Assembly (NCBI GenBank): GCA_009781175.1
Contig: WQYQ01000003.1
Span: 1-64,000, forward strand
Direction of reading: 5' to 3'
Source: Betaproteobacteria bacterium
Lineage (GTDB): Bacteria > Pseudomonadota > Gammaproteobacteria > Burkholderiales > Rhodocyclaceae
Length of the DNA stretch: 64,000 nt
Position 1 is the stretch's first letter, and the number at the start of each line of letters is the position of its first letter. Under the pieces are notes generated by a model. That model did not search any database. It was not told where the DNA came from and worked only from the letters and a program-made list of their open reading frames with translations. Shown here piece after piece: positions 29,585 through 38,117 of this stretch. A program made the position numbers and the translations under genes.

Positions 29585-30892
29585 TCAGTGGAACTGCTCT
29601 TCCTCGGTCGAACCCGTCAGCGCCTTGACGCTGGAGCTACCGCCTTGGATGACGGTGGTCACGTCGTCGAAGTAACCCGCGCCCACTTCCTGCTGGTGCG
29701 ACACGAAGGTGTAGCCTTCCTCGCGCGCCTTGAACTCGGGCTCCTGCACCATGTTGACATAGTGCTTCATGCCTTCGCCGCGCGCGTAGGCGTGGGCGAA
29801 TTCAAACGTGCGGTACCAGTTGATATGGATGCCGGCCAGCGTGATGAACTGGTACTTGTAGCCCATGGCCGCCAGTTCGTCCTGGAATTTGGCGATGGTC
29901 TTGTCGTCGAGGTTCTTCTTCCAGTTGAACGAGGGCGAGCAGTTGTACGACAGCAGCTTGCCGGGACTCTTGGCGTGCACGGCCTGGGCGAACTCACGCG
30001 CAAAGCCCAGGTCGGGCGTGCCGGTTTCGCACCACACCAGGTCGGCGTAAGGCGCATAGGCCACGCCGCGGCTGATGGCCTGCTCAAGACCGTTCTTCAC
30101 GCGATAGAAGCCTTCTTGCGTGCGCTCGCCGGTCAGGAACGGCTTGTCGTTGGCGTCATGGTCGGAGGTGATCAGGTTCGCGGCTTCGGCGTCGGTGCGC
30201 GCTAGCACGATGGTCGGCACGCCCATCACGTCGGCAGCGAAGCGCGCGGCGATTAGTTTCTCGCAGGCTTCCTGCGTCGGCACGAGCACCTTGCCGCCCA
30301 TGTGGCCGCACTTCTTGACAGCGGCAAGCTGGTCTTCGAAATGAACGCCGGCAGCGCCCGCGACGATCATGTTTTTCATGAGTTCAAAGGCGTTGAGCAC
30401 ACCGCCGAAACCCGCTTCGGCGTCAGCCACGATCGGCAGGAAGTAGTCGATGAACTCCTTGTCGCCAGGGCCGATGCCGCGACCCCACTGGATTTCGTCG
30501 GCACGCTTGAAGGTGTTGTTGATGCGGCGAACCATCGTCGGCACTGAGTCGTAGGCGTACAGCGACTGGTCCGGGTACATGGTTTCGGAGGTGTTGCCGT
30601 CGGCGGCGACCTGCCAGCCCGAGAGATACACGGCTTCCAGTCCCGCCTTGGCCTGCTGCATGGCCTGGCCGGCGGTGATGGCGCCGAAAGCGTTGACATA
30701 GCCTTTCTTGGCGCCGCCGTTGATTTTTTCCCAGAGCTTCTCGGCGCCACGGCGCGCAAGCGTGTACTCGATCGGCAGCGAGCCGCGCAGGCGAACCACA
30801 TCTTCCGCCGTGTAGCCGCGCTTGACGCCCTTCCAGCGCGGATTCTCAGCCCAATCTTTTTTCAGCTGTTCAACCTGTTTTTCGCGACTCAT
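29585..30892 (-). CDS. aceA: Isocitrate lyase
   Basis: Cleaves isocitrate to glyoxylate and succinate, the first step of the glyoxylate shunt needed to grow on acetate, fatty acids or the acetyl-CoA from leucine breakdown. 435 residues, the shorter bacterial form. Catalytic signature KKCGHMGGK is intact, with [25 protein letters not shown] and [13 protein letters not shown] metal and substrate motifs. Malate synthase is not in the window. The gene ends beside a strong terminator and has a long AT-rich upstream region with a palindrome. Confidence 0.97.
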   Translation of the reverse strand: MSREKQVEQLKKDWAENPRWKGVKRGYTAEDVVRLRGSLPIEYTLARRGAEKLWEKINGGAKKGYVNAFGAITAGQAMQQAKAGLEAVYLSGWQVAADGNTSETMYPDQSLYAYDSVPTMVRRINNTFKRADEIQWGRGIGPGDKEFIDYFLPIVADAEAGFGGVLNAFELMKNMIVAGAAGVHFEDQLAAVKKCGHMGGKVLVPTQEACEKLIAARFAADVMGVPTIVLARTDAEAANLITSDHDANDKPFLTGERTQEGFYRVKNGLEQAISRGVAYAPYADLVWCETGTPDLGFAREFAQAVHAKSPGKLLSYNCSPSFNWKKNLDDKTIAKFQDELAAMGYKYQFITLAGIHINWYRTFEFAHAYARGEGMKHYVNMVQEPEFKAREEGYTFVSHQQEVGAGYFDDVTTVIQGGSSSVKALTGSTEEEQFH

Positions 30893-31175
30893 TTAATCAC
30901 TCCAGAATCGAATATTGCTCTCATCACAACCCTGCACAACCCCATGTTGTGCCAGTCAGAGCATGTCTCTATGGACCGGAAGTATAGGGGTTAGGCTGGT
31001 CACTGGCAATATGTCTTATATAAGATATAAGAAATTTTTATTCGTTTAATTTCATAGGCTTATGTTTTTGGTTTTGCAATGCGAAAAATTATTCTGGTTT
31101 GAGAAAAACTTTTCGCGTTTGCGTAGCGGATTCGTAGGGATTGCCGCGACGAATCCGCTTTTGTTCAAATTGAAA
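30893..31175. promoter_or_regulatory. aceA upstream region with the palindrome TCTTATATAAGA
   Basis: This 283-base gap lies between the aceA start and the rraA stop. It is much more AT-rich than its surroundings. A perfect 12-base palindrome TCTTATATAAGA lies at 31014-31025, with a further half-site (TATAAGA) right after it. The spacing to the gene (about 120 bases) fits a regulator site upstream of aceA. GntR-type regulators bind palindromes of this style, but the actual regulator is unknown. No gene is supported here. Confidence 0.5.
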
Positions 31176-31670
31176 TTAAACGAGTTGCGCGTCGGCGAGG
31201 ATCGCGCCGTCCTCATCGGCATACAGCCAAGCACCGGGTTTGAAGCGTACGCTGGCAAATTGGACTTCGAGATCGCGCGTCCCGATTCCCTTTTTCAGAC
31301 TTTTCCGCGGATGGGTTGCGAGCGCGAGGACGCCGAGTTCCATATTCGCAATCGCACCGGAATCACGGATGCAGCCCCACACGAGTACGCCCGCCCAGCC
31401 GTTGCGCACGCCAAGTTCGGCGAGCTGATCGCCGACCAGCGCGCAGCGCAGCGAGCCGCCGCCGTCGACAACGAGCACCCGGCCCGCGCCTTCGGTTTCG
31501 AGCGTGCTACGGACAAGCGAGTTGTCCTCGAACAGTTTCAAGGTGGCGATTGGCCCGGCAAAACTTCGGCGGCCGCCGAAATGACGAAAGATCGGCTCGA
31601 CAATTTGAATACGTCCATCGAGTAGCTGATCTTCATGGGCATCGCAGAGGTCGGTCGTTTGAAAATGCAT
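31176..31670 (-). CDS. rraA: RraA-family protein (RNase E inhibitor-like / HMG aldolase-like)
   Basis: 164 residues in the RraA fold: [12 protein letters not shown] start, [38 protein letters not shown] and the GCIRDS motif with the Arg-Asp pair seen in the aldolase members. Proteins of this family either inhibit RNase E or act as 4-hydroxy-4-methyl-2-oxoglutarate / oxaloacetate-type lyases; sequence alone does not decide. AGGAGAC precedes the ATG. No obvious operon partner. Confidence 0.9.
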   Translation of the reverse strand: MHFQTTDLCDAHEDQLLDGRIQIVEPIFRHFGGRRSFAGPIATLKLFEDNSLVRSTLETEGAGRVLVVDGGGSLRCALVGDQLAELGVRNGWAGVLVWGCIRDSGAIANMELGVLALATHPRKSLKKGIGTRDLEVQFASVRFKPGAWLYADEDGAILADAQLV

Positions 31671-31763
31671 GATGTCTCCTCGACAGGTGAAATTGCGTAA
31701 TGATCCGCAAGGATTGTCGAGGTCGCGAGACCCGTGGTCAAACAAGCGCGTTTATGGCTGGAT

Positions 31764-31791
31764 AAAAAACGGGCCGCTTGAAAGCGGCCCA
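31764..31791 (-). terminator. Terminator of clpSA
   Basis: Stem GGGCCGCTT / AAGCGGCCC with a 3-base loop, followed on the minus strand by a run of six T. It lies about 28 bases past the clpA stop. Confidence 0.85.
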
Positions 31792-31818
31792 GTGGTGGAT
31801 TGCGGAGAAACCGATCGA

Positions 31819-34107
31819 TTAAATAGCGGCGGCTTCTTCCTTTTCGTCTTCATAGATCAAGCTGACTTTGGCATCCGCATCGACATCGATGGTCACCTTG
31901 CCGCCATCGACGAGCCGGCCGAACAGCAGTTCGTCGGCGAGCGCGGCGCGGATCGTATCCTGGATCAGTCGCGCCATCGGTCGCGCGCCCATCAAGGGGT
32001 CGAAACCCTTGCCCGCGAGCCATTCACGCAGCGCATCGGTGAAGGCGGCTTCGACTTTCTTCTCGGCAAGCTGGCCTTCGAGCTGCATGAGGAACTTGTC
32101 GACCACTTGCAGGATGACGTCACGGTCGAGCGGCTTGAAGGAAATCACCGCATCCAGGCGGTTGCGGAACTCGGGCGTGAAATGGCGTTTGAGTTCGACC
32201 ATTTCGTCACCGACTTCGCGTTTCGAGGTAAAGCCCATGGTCGATTTCTGGATCGTTTCCTGGCCGACGTTCGTCGTCATGATGACGATCACATTGCGGA
32301 AGTCGGCCTGGCGCCCGTTGTTGTCGGTCAGCGTGCCGTGGTCCATCACCTGCAACAGGATGTTGTAGATGTCCGGATGCGCTTTTTCGATTTCATCGAG
32401 CAGCATCACGCAATGGGGCTTCTTCGTGACCGCTTCGGTCATCAGGCCGCCTTGATCGAAGCCGACATATCCCGGCGGCGCGCCGATCAGCCGGCTGACG
32501 GCATGGCGCTCCATGTATTCGGACATGTCGAAACGCACGAGTTCGATGCCCATCGTGTAGGCGAGCTGGCGTGCGACTTCGGTTTTGCCGACGCCGGTCG
32601 GGCCGCTGAACAGGAAGGCGCCGATCGGTTTCTGCGGATTGCCGAGGCCTGAGCGTGACATCTTAATCGCGCGGGCGAGCGCGTCGATCGCTTCGTTCTG
32701 GCCGAATACAACGTTCTTCAGATCGCGGTCGAGATTGCGCAGCGCATTCTTATCGTCGCTCGACACCGAGCGCGGCGGGATGCGTGCGATCTTGGCGACG
32801 ATTTCCTCGATCTCGCCCTTGCCGATGACTTTTCTCTGGCGCGATTTCGGCAGAATCCGCTGCGCCGCGCCGGCTTCGTCGATTACGTCGATGGCTTTGT
32901 CGGGCAGATGACGGTCGTTGATATAGCGCGCCGCAAGCTCGACGGCGCTCGTGATCGCGGCGGCGGAATACTTGATGCCGTGGTGCTGTTCGAAGCGCGA
33001 CTTGAGGCCCTTGAGGATTTCGATCGTTTCGGGAATCGAAGGCTCGACGACATCGATTTTCTGGAAGCGCCGCGACAATGCATGATCCTTTTCGAAAATC
33101 TGGCGAAACTCGTTGAAAGTCGTCGCGCCGATGCACTTGAGCTGACCCGAGGAGAGCGCGGGCTTCAACAGATTCGAAGCGTCGAGCGTGCCGCCCGAAG
33201 CGGCGCCGGCGCCGATCAGCGTGTGGATTTCGTCGATGAAGAGAATCGCGTTATCGGTTTCGATCAATTGCTTGAGCACGGCCTTGAGACGCTGCTCAAA
33301 ATCGCCGCGGTATTTCGTGCCGGCAAGTAAGGCGCCCATGTCGAGCGCATAGACCTGGGCGTTTCCCAGCACCTCCGGCACACGGTTTTCCACGATCCGG
33401 CGCGCGAGACCTTCGGCAATCGCGGTTTTCCCAACGCCCGCTTCCCCAACGAGCAGCGGGTTGTTCTTACGCCGGCGGCACAAGGTTTGGATGACGCGTT
33501 CGACTTCCTTGTCGCGCCCGATCAGCGGATCGATCTTTCCGACGAGTGCGGCCTGATTCAAGTTCTGCGTGAAGTTTTCGAGCGCACCGCCCGTGCCAGG
33601 AGACTCCTGCTCGGTTTCGCTTTGTTCGGCATCCGCTTTTTCACCGCTGCCCGTGGATTTGCCGCCTTGCTGCGGCGTTTTGGTGACGCCATGCGAAATG
33701 AAATTCACGATATCAAGCCGCGTGATGCTCTGACGGCTCAGGTAATAAACCGCGTGCGATTCCTTTTCGCCGAAAATCGCAACGAGTACATTCGCGCCGG
33801 TGACTTCCTTTTTCCCCGAGGACTGGACATGCAGGATCGCGCGTTGAATCACGCGCTGGAAGCCGAGCGTTGGCTGCGTATCGATCTCCTCGCTGCCGCC
33901 AACTGTCGGCGTGTGCTCGGAGATGAACTGGGTGAGATCGCGGCGCAACTCTTCGATATTCGCGGCGCAGGCGCGCAATACTTCGGCCGCCGATGGGTTG
34001 TCGAGCAGCGCGAGCAGCAGATGTTCGACCGTGATGAACTCGTGTCGTTTTTGCCTCGCCTCCACAAACGCCATGTGCAGGCTGACTTCAAGTTCTTGGG
34101 CAATCAT
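31819..34107 (-). CDS. clpA: ATP-dependent Clp protease ATP-binding subunit ClpA
   Basis: 762 residues: N-terminal double Clp repeat ([35 protein letters not shown]), AAA module 1 with Walker [14 protein letters not shown] and the [10 protein letters not shown] Walker B, AAA module 2 with [12 protein letters not shown] and [11 protein letters not shown]. It unfolds substrates for ClpP, directed by the ClpS adaptor encoded one base upstream. Length and motif spacing match ClpA rather than ClpB. clpP is not in the window. Confidence 0.97.
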   Translation of the reverse strand: MIAQELEVSLHMAFVEARQKRHEFITVEHLLLALLDNPSAAEVLRACAANIEELRRDLTQFISEHTPTVGGSEEIDTQPTLGFQRVIQRAILHVQSSGKKEVTGANVLVAIFGEKESHAVYYLSRQSITRLDIVNFISHGVTKTPQQGGKSTGSGEKADAEQSETEQESPGTGGALENFTQNLNQAALVGKIDPLIGRDKEVERVIQTLCRRRKNNPLLVGEAGVGKTAIAEGLARRIVENRVPEVLGNAQVYALDMGALLAGTKYRGDFEQRLKAVLKQLIETDNAILFIDEIHTLIGAGAASGGTLDASNLLKPALSSGQLKCIGATTFNEFRQIFEKDHALSRRFQKIDVVEPSIPETIEILKGLKSRFEQHHGIKYSAAAITSAVELAARYINDRHLPDKAIDVIDEAGAAQRILPKSRQRKVIGKGEIEEIVAKIARIPPRSVSSDDKNALRNLDRDLKNVVFGQNEAIDALARAIKMSRSGLGNPQKPIGAFLFSGPTGVGKTEVARQLAYTMGIELVRFDMSEYMERHAVSRLIGAPPGYVGFDQGGLMTEAVTKKPHCVMLLDEIEKAHPDIYNILLQVMDHGTLTDNNGRQADFRNVIVIMTTNVGQETIQKSTMGFTSKREVGDEMVELKRHFTPEFRNRLDAVISFKPLDRDVILQVVDKFLMQLEGQLAEKKVEAAFTDALREWLAGKGFDPLMGARPMARLIQDTIRAALADELLFGRLVDGGKVTIDVDADAKVSLIYEDEKEEAAAI

Positions 34108-34108
34108 T

Positions 34109-34426
34109 TCAATTTTCCTCCATCACGCACGCGAGCGGGTGCTGGTGCTGCCGCGCAAAAGCACTCACCTGTTCAACCTTGGTGGCTGCGATGTCCTTCG
34201 GAAACACGCCGCATACGCCCCTGCCTTCCCTATGTACTTGGAGCATGACGCGTGTCGCATGTTCACGATTCAACGCGAAAAACTTCTGCAGCACGACCAC
34301 AACGAAATCCATCGGCGTGAAATCGTCGTTCAGAAGGAGTACCTTGAAGAGCCGAGGCGGCCTGACTTTAGCCTTCTCAGCCTCGAGGACGAATTCGGGC
34401 TGCTTTTTCGTCACCATGCGGCCCAT
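34109..34426 (-). CDS. clpS: ClpS adaptor of the N-end rule pathway
   Basis: 105 residues. The core [22 protein letters not shown] and [19 protein letters not shown] is the ClpS fold, including the N-degron pocket. It binds ClpA and delivers proteins with destabilising N-terminal residues. I use the ATG nine bases after GAGGAG; a second ATG three codons in is also possible. It is followed by clpA after one base, the standard clpS-clpA pair. Confidence 0.95.
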   Translation of the reverse strand: MGRMVTKKQPEFVLEAEKAKVRPPRLFKVLLLNDDFTPMDFVVVVLQKFFALNREHATRVMLQVHREGRGVCGVFPKDIAATKVEQVSAFARQHQHPLACVMEEN

Positions 34427-34783
34427 TCTAATCACTCCTCTTGATTCATCAAGCTGCGGTAAGCGGCGTTTTTCACCATTATTTGCACGAAATTGCAATT
34501 GCCGAGGCGCCGTTCACAAGCACTTGATTTCAATGAAAAATTCATAATGATTTTCTTGCGAAAAAACGTGTGAATGTTGGTTTACGTAGGAAATTCAGTG
34601 TGCTAGCACGTTGACGCCGCCTGACCTCCAGCGTAGAACCCGTCGCAGTGCGCGCAGATATGTGCAACGCCACCTCCCAGAGTTTTTCGGCTTTATGGCG
34701 AGACGTATGTGCAACGCACGGGGTACCGGGATACACCGGAGTAATTAGGAAGTGAGACACAGTAGGATAAAGGAAGAAAGAAC
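34427..34783 (+). promoter_or_regulatory. Cold-shock gene upstream region with a repeated 12-mer
   Basis: 357 bases with no supported gene. It holds the clpS promoter on the minus strand and the promoter plus a probable long 5' leader of the cold shock gene on the plus strand. The 12-mer TATGTGCAACGC occurs twice, at 34659-34670 and 34706-34717. A purine-rich ribosome site (AAGGAAGAAAG) lies just before the ATG. Long structured leaders are normal for csp mRNAs; the transcription start is not visible. Confidence 0.45.
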
Positions 34784-34990
34784 ATGGCTACAGGCACGGT
34801 TAAGTGGTTCAACGACGCCAAAGGATTCGGATTTATCACCCCGGACGATGGCAGCGAAGATTTATTTGCACATTTTTCCGCCATCAATATGAATGGCTTC
34901 AAGTCGCTCAAAGAGGGTGAGAAAGTAAGTTTCGAAGTTTTGCAGGGCCCCAAAGGCAAGCAGGCTTCGAATATCCAGAAAGCGAACTGA
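34784..34990 (+). CDS. Cold shock protein (CspA family)
   Basis: 68 residues, one cold-shock domain. RNP1 is KGFGFI and RNP2 is DLFAHF, with the [15 protein letters not shown] start and [11 protein letters not shown] end. It binds single-stranded RNA/DNA and melts RNA structure. A strong terminator follows 25 bases on, so it is monocistronic. Which paralogue it is (CspA, C, D or E) cannot be told from sequence alone. Confidence 0.95.
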   Translation: MATGTVKWFNDAKGFGFITPDDGSEDLFAHFSAINMNGFKSLKEGEKVSFEVLQGPKGKQASNIQKAN

Positions 34991-35014
34991 GGTTCGATTT
35001 TCCGGGTTGTCAGC

Positions 35015-35046
35015 AAAGCCCGCCCGAGTGGCGGGTTTTGTTTTTA
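35015..35046 (+). terminator. Terminator of the cold shock gene
   Basis: Stem AAAGCCCGCC / GGCGGGTTTT with a 5-base loop, then TGTTTTT. Classic intrinsic terminator just after the csp stop. Confidence 0.9.
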
Positions 35047-35069
35047 TGGCATTCGGATAAAACGAATAT

Positions 35070-35717
35070 ATGGCGCGTTTGATTCTTTTCAATAAACCAT
35101 TTGGTGTGCTGAGCCAGTTTACCGGGGAAGTCGGGCAACGCACGCTTGCCGATTTCTCCTTGCCGGAAAATGTTTACGCGGCAGGCCGTTTGGATGCCGA
35201 TAGCGAAGGATTGCTGCTGCTTACGGACAATGGAGCGCTACAGCACAAGCTGGCCGATCCGCGGCATAAAGCGCTCAAAACCTATCTGATTCAAGTCGAA
35301 GGCGTGCCGGACGAAGCGGCAATCGAACGCTTGCGGCAGCCGCTCGATCTGGGCGATTTCATCACGCGGCCCTGCCACGCCCGTCGGGCGCCCGAACCCG
35401 AATGGTTATGGCCGCGCGACCCTCCCGTGCGGTTCCGTAAAACGGTGCCGACGGCCTGGCTCGAAATTCAGCTTAGCGAAGGCAAGAACCGGCAGGTGCG
35501 GCGGATGAGCGCGCGCGTTGGTTATCCCACCCTGCGCCTGGTGCGCACGGCAATAGGCGATTGGACGCTGGCGGGATTGCAGCCCGGCGAGTGGAGGGAG
35601 GCCGAAATTCCAGGAAGCTGGCTTCAGGCGGAAAACCGAACCGGATCGATTTCAAACAAGCGTGAGCGGACGCATAAATCTCCCAGCAAATTTGCCGGTA
35701 ACATGCGCGCTCGTTAA
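35070..35717 (+). CDS. rluE: rRNA large subunit pseudouridine synthase E-like
   Basis: 215 residues of the RsuA/RluE family: MARLILFNKPFGVLSQFT opening, catalytic GRLDADSEGLLLLTDNG with the essential Asp, KTYLIQVEG strand, and EGKNRQVRRMSARVGYPTLRLVR signature. The lack of an S4 domain and the LFNKPFGVLSQF opening match RluE, which modifies U2457 of 23S rRNA. The tail after about residue 190 is charged and may be disordered. It ends 9 bases before the DUF192 gene. Confidence 0.92.
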   Translation: MARLILFNKPFGVLSQFTGEVGQRTLADFSLPENVYAAGRLDADSEGLLLLTDNGALQHKLADPRHKALKTYLIQVEGVPDEAAIERLRQPLDLGDFITRPCHARRAPEPEWLWPRDPPVRFRKTVPTAWLEIQLSEGKNRQVRRMSARVGYPTLRLVRTAIGDWTLAGLQPGEWREAEIPGSWLQAENRTGSISNKRERTHKSPSKFAGNMRAR

Positions 35718-35726
35718 TGACTTGAA

Positions 35727-36176
35727 ATGTGGCGCGAAATGAAAAGACTGGTTTGTGCGTTGTTGGGGCTTTTCTCGGCCTCCTGCACCTGGGCGGAATC
35801 GATGCCCAAAATCGAACTGTCGATCGGCATGTATCGGATCGATGCCGAAGTCGCGGTGACTGAAGAAGATCGCATGCTCGGCTTGATGTACCGGACGAAG
35901 ATGCCACCCGAGCATGGCATGCTGTTCGTATTCGACCAGGCCGCGACGCACTGCATGTGGATGAAAAATACCCGGCTGCCGCTTTCGGTTGCGTTTCTCG
36001 ATGAAACGGGGCGGATTCTCAATATTGAGGACATGGCGCCGCAAACCGAGGACAGCCATTGCGCGGTCAAGCCCGCACGCTTCGCGCTCGAAATGAACCG
36101 GGGATGGTTCAAAGAAAAAGGTCTTGAAGCGGGGCAACGTATCGACGGGATCGAACGCGCGCCGAAGCCGCAGTGA
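35727..36176 (+). CDS. DUF192 family exported protein
   Basis: 149 residues. A signal peptide spans about 1-23 (KRLVCALLGLFSASCTWA), followed by a DUF192 domain with the conserved blocks EEDRMLGLMYRTKMPPEHGMLFVFD, HCMWMKNTRLPLSVAFLDETG and RFALEMNRGWF. The family is small, usually periplasmic, of unknown biochemical role. The start may be the ATG at 35727 or the one four codons later, which gives a neater signal peptide. Probably co-transcribed with rluE. Confidence 0.88.
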   Translation: MWREMKRLVCALLGLFSASCTWAESMPKIELSIGMYRIDAEVAVTEEDRMLGLMYRTKMPPEHGMLFVFDQAATHCMWMKNTRLPLSVAFLDETGRILNIEDMAPQTEDSHCAVKPARFALEMNRGWFKEKGLEAGQRIDGIERAPKPQ

Positions 36177-36235
36177 TGCAAGGCATCATACGCGTTAGGT
36201 AGATGAGCGCATACGGATCATGCATGATTTCAGTT

Positions 36236-36312
36236 GCGGGCGGCAGAATGCCGCCCCTACGTATCATCCTGATTTTGCAAACAGATTGTAGGGGCGGCAT
36301 TCTGCCGCCCGC
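36236..36312. repeat. GGGCGGCAGAATGCCGCCC palindromic repeat, copy 1
   Basis: Perfect 25-base inverted arms (containing GGCGGCAGAATGCCGCC) around a 27-base centre. Each arm is itself partly self-complementary. A degenerate second copy lies at 38015-38084, so the two copies flank the PEP-CTERM gene. Confidence 0.85.
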
Positions 36313-36320
36313 CCCAAAAA

Positions 36321-36352
36321 CAAACTGGCCGCCTCGAAAGGCGGCCAGTTTG
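36321..36352 (-). terminator. Terminator of the PEP-CTERM gene
   Basis: 14-base arms CAAACTGGCCGCCT / AGGCGGCCAGTTTG; on the minus strand followed by TTTTTG. About 30 bases past the stop. Confidence 0.85.
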
Positions 36353-36381
36353 CTATAGCGACAGTTACAGTTCAGAAGATA

Positions 36382-37512
36382 TTACTGTTTCTTCGAACGC
36401 AGACGGGCGCCAGCCAAACCCAGCAGGGCCAGTCCAACCAGGGCCAGCGACTGCGGCTCGGGTGTTTCGTTGTAGGTCGTCAACTTGGTCGAAGTTAGGT
36501 ACAGTTGTTCATCCCCAGCGTTGAGCGACATGCCCGTGCAGTCTCCTCCCGCCGCAGCCCATGTCGGATCGCAACCCATGGACATTTGCAGATGCAAAGT
36601 GTAGCCGGTGCCATCGGCCAAGGCGTCAAGGTAGTCGTTCAGGACCGGGAACATCGCTGCATACGAGGCGTCGTTGGTCCCCAGGTTGTGGTCGATCGTG
36701 TAAGCCTGTGTGCCATCGCAAGCCTGGAGCGAGAGATCGGCGGCGAGACACACGGTGCCGCCTGATTGGACATAGTCGGTGCCTAAAGCGGCCATCTCTG
36801 GCGTCTCGATATCACCCAGGTTGGCGGTTGGGTCCCCTTGCGGCACGCCACCCATACCATAGGGCGCTCCGCCATTGGTCAGATACAGATACTGGATGCC
36901 GTCGACGCTGAGATCCACGACGTTGCCATTGGGATCGGTAACCCACAGCTTCGCCCAGATCGCCAGGTTTTCGTCTGCCCCTCCCGATGATTTTGTTTGG
37001 TTGTTGTCAAATAAGAAGACCGGCGCGCCATCGGGGCCGACGAAAGTCTTGAGCGCAGCGAGATCCGCGTCCCAGGTATAGCTGAGGTTGTTGGCGATCG
37101 TTGCATCGGGCGTCGGGGGCGTCGCGCCAGTCGGTCCCGTGGTGGAGTTTCCGGTGCTCGCGAACGGCGTAGATCCGCTTGGCGCCCCGTAGGCGTTATC
37201 GAAGCCGGCCGGATTGGTGGTCACCTTGGTGCCGTTGGAGCCGGTATAAATCACCACATCCTGCTGAATTTGGCCCGGGGACGACGGCATGTAATAGGGA
37301 TTGCCGTTCTGAAGCCCGACGCCAGGGTTCTGCAGGGCGTACCACTGAGCCAGGATCGGCAATGAGTAGACGTTCGCATTGCCGTAAGTGAAATACTGCT
37401 GGCTGTAGGGGGGGGTATCTAAATCCACTGGCTGCGCGCTCGCGAACGAGGAGCAGACCAACGCCGCCGTCAGTGCAACCAGCTTGTGCGGCTTTGTGAA
37501 GTTGCGTGCCAT
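36382..37512 (-). CDS. PEP-CTERM sorting domain protein
   Basis: 376 residues, exported: signal peptide about 1-27 (LVALTAALVCSSFASAQ), a Gly/Thr/Asn-rich body with no recognised enzyme motif, and a C-terminal PEP-CTERM signal: ETPEPQSLALVGLALLGLAG followed by ARLRSKKQ. Such proteins are processed by the exosortase EpsH/XrtA system and are linked with exopolysaccharide and floc formation. No exosortase gene is in the window. The start is set by GGGAG and the signal peptide. A run of eight C in the coding strand (37408-37415, codons 33-35) and a sigma-54 promoter upstream are described separately. Confidence 0.88.
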   Translation of the reverse strand: MARNFTKPHKLVALTAALVCSSFASAQPVDLDTPPYSQQYFTYGNANVYSLPILAQWYALQNPGVGLQNGNPYYMPSSPGQIQQDVVIYTGSNGTKVTTNPAGFDNAYGAPSGSTPFASTGNSTTGPTGATPPTPDATIANNLSYTWDADLAALKTFVGPDGAPVFLFDNNQTKSSGGADENLAIWAKLWVTDPNGNVVDLSVDGIQYLYLTNGGAPYGMGGVPQGDPTANLGDIETPEMAALGTDYVQSGGTVCLAADLSLQACDGTQAYTIDHNLGTNDASYAAMFPVLNDYLDALADGTGYTLHLQMSMGCDPTWAAAGGDCTGMSLNAGDEQLYLTSTKLTTYNETPEPQSLALVGLALLGLAGARLRSKKQ

Positions 37513-37569
37513 TTTTGTCTCCCGAACAAAGATATAAAAAAATATTTCCAATGAATCAGTTTCCCCCTA

Positions 37570-37584
37570 GCAGTTCTCGTGCCA
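37570..37584 (-). promoter_or_regulatory. Sigma-54 (-24/-12) promoter of the PEP-CTERM gene
   Basis: On the minus strand TGGCAC-GAGAA-CTGC, against the consensus TGGCAC-N5-TTGC: full -24 element, correct spacing, one mismatch in the -12 element. It lies 58-72 bases upstream of the start codon, giving a leader of about 47 bases. PEP-CTERM genes are known to be driven by RpoN with the PrsK/PrsR two-component system, which fits. Confidence 0.7.
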
Positions 37585-38117
37585 GCAAAAATTTGCTGTA
37601 TTAACAAAGGATTACGCTCTGTGTATCGGAGTGTGTAAGTGCTGCCGACGCACTAAAGCGGTGTAGAACGGGTATTGCTGCGTTTCGATTCGTTTTGTCC
37701 TGGGTGTGCGCCAAGAGACGTATTGCCTCTCTTGCTGTCTGGAAAGGCTTTGCTGGAGCCGCTTTGAGGAGATGGATGCCGGATGTTGGAAGCATTTATT
37801 GAACGTTTTTTATGAACTTGTTATTCAAAACCGTTTCCGTCAAATTCTTCGACAGTGGTTTAAGCGCATCTGTCAACCGTCCCGTTCACGCTTAAGCTCA
37901 ACCCGTGCGTGGTGAGTCACCCCTAGGGTTTCTTCGCCACCAATCGGGGGGGGGGGGTTTTGAACCAATTTAGAACTAATTCCGTACATTCGCGCGAAGC
38001 GCGGGAGGAATTTCGTGGGGGCGGTATTTTGCCGTCCGCAATTGCCATTTTGATCGGAGGCGGGCGGCAGAATGCAACCCCTACGCCGGATATGTATGCG
38101 TGTGAATCAACCCGTGC
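37585..38117. other. Gene-free stretch upstream of the PEP-CTERM gene with a 12-G run and a repeat
   Basis: No gene is supported. Seen here: an inverted repeat AGTGC-N7-GCACT at 37638-37654, about 55 bases upstream of the sigma-54 promoter, a possible activator site; a short palindrome CAGCAAA..TTTGCTG at 37583-37598; a run of twelve G at 37946-37957; and a degenerate GGCGGCAGAATGC-type repeat. Composition is more AT-rich than the flanking nor cluster. Confidence 0.5.
38015..38084. repeat. GGGCGGCAGAATGC palindromic repeat, degenerate copy 2
   Basis: Left arm GTGGGGGCGGTATTTTGCCG... and right arm GCGGGCGGCAGAATGCAACC... match the arms of the copy at 36236-36312 with several mismatches. Same orientation-symmetric build. 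Confidence 0.7.
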
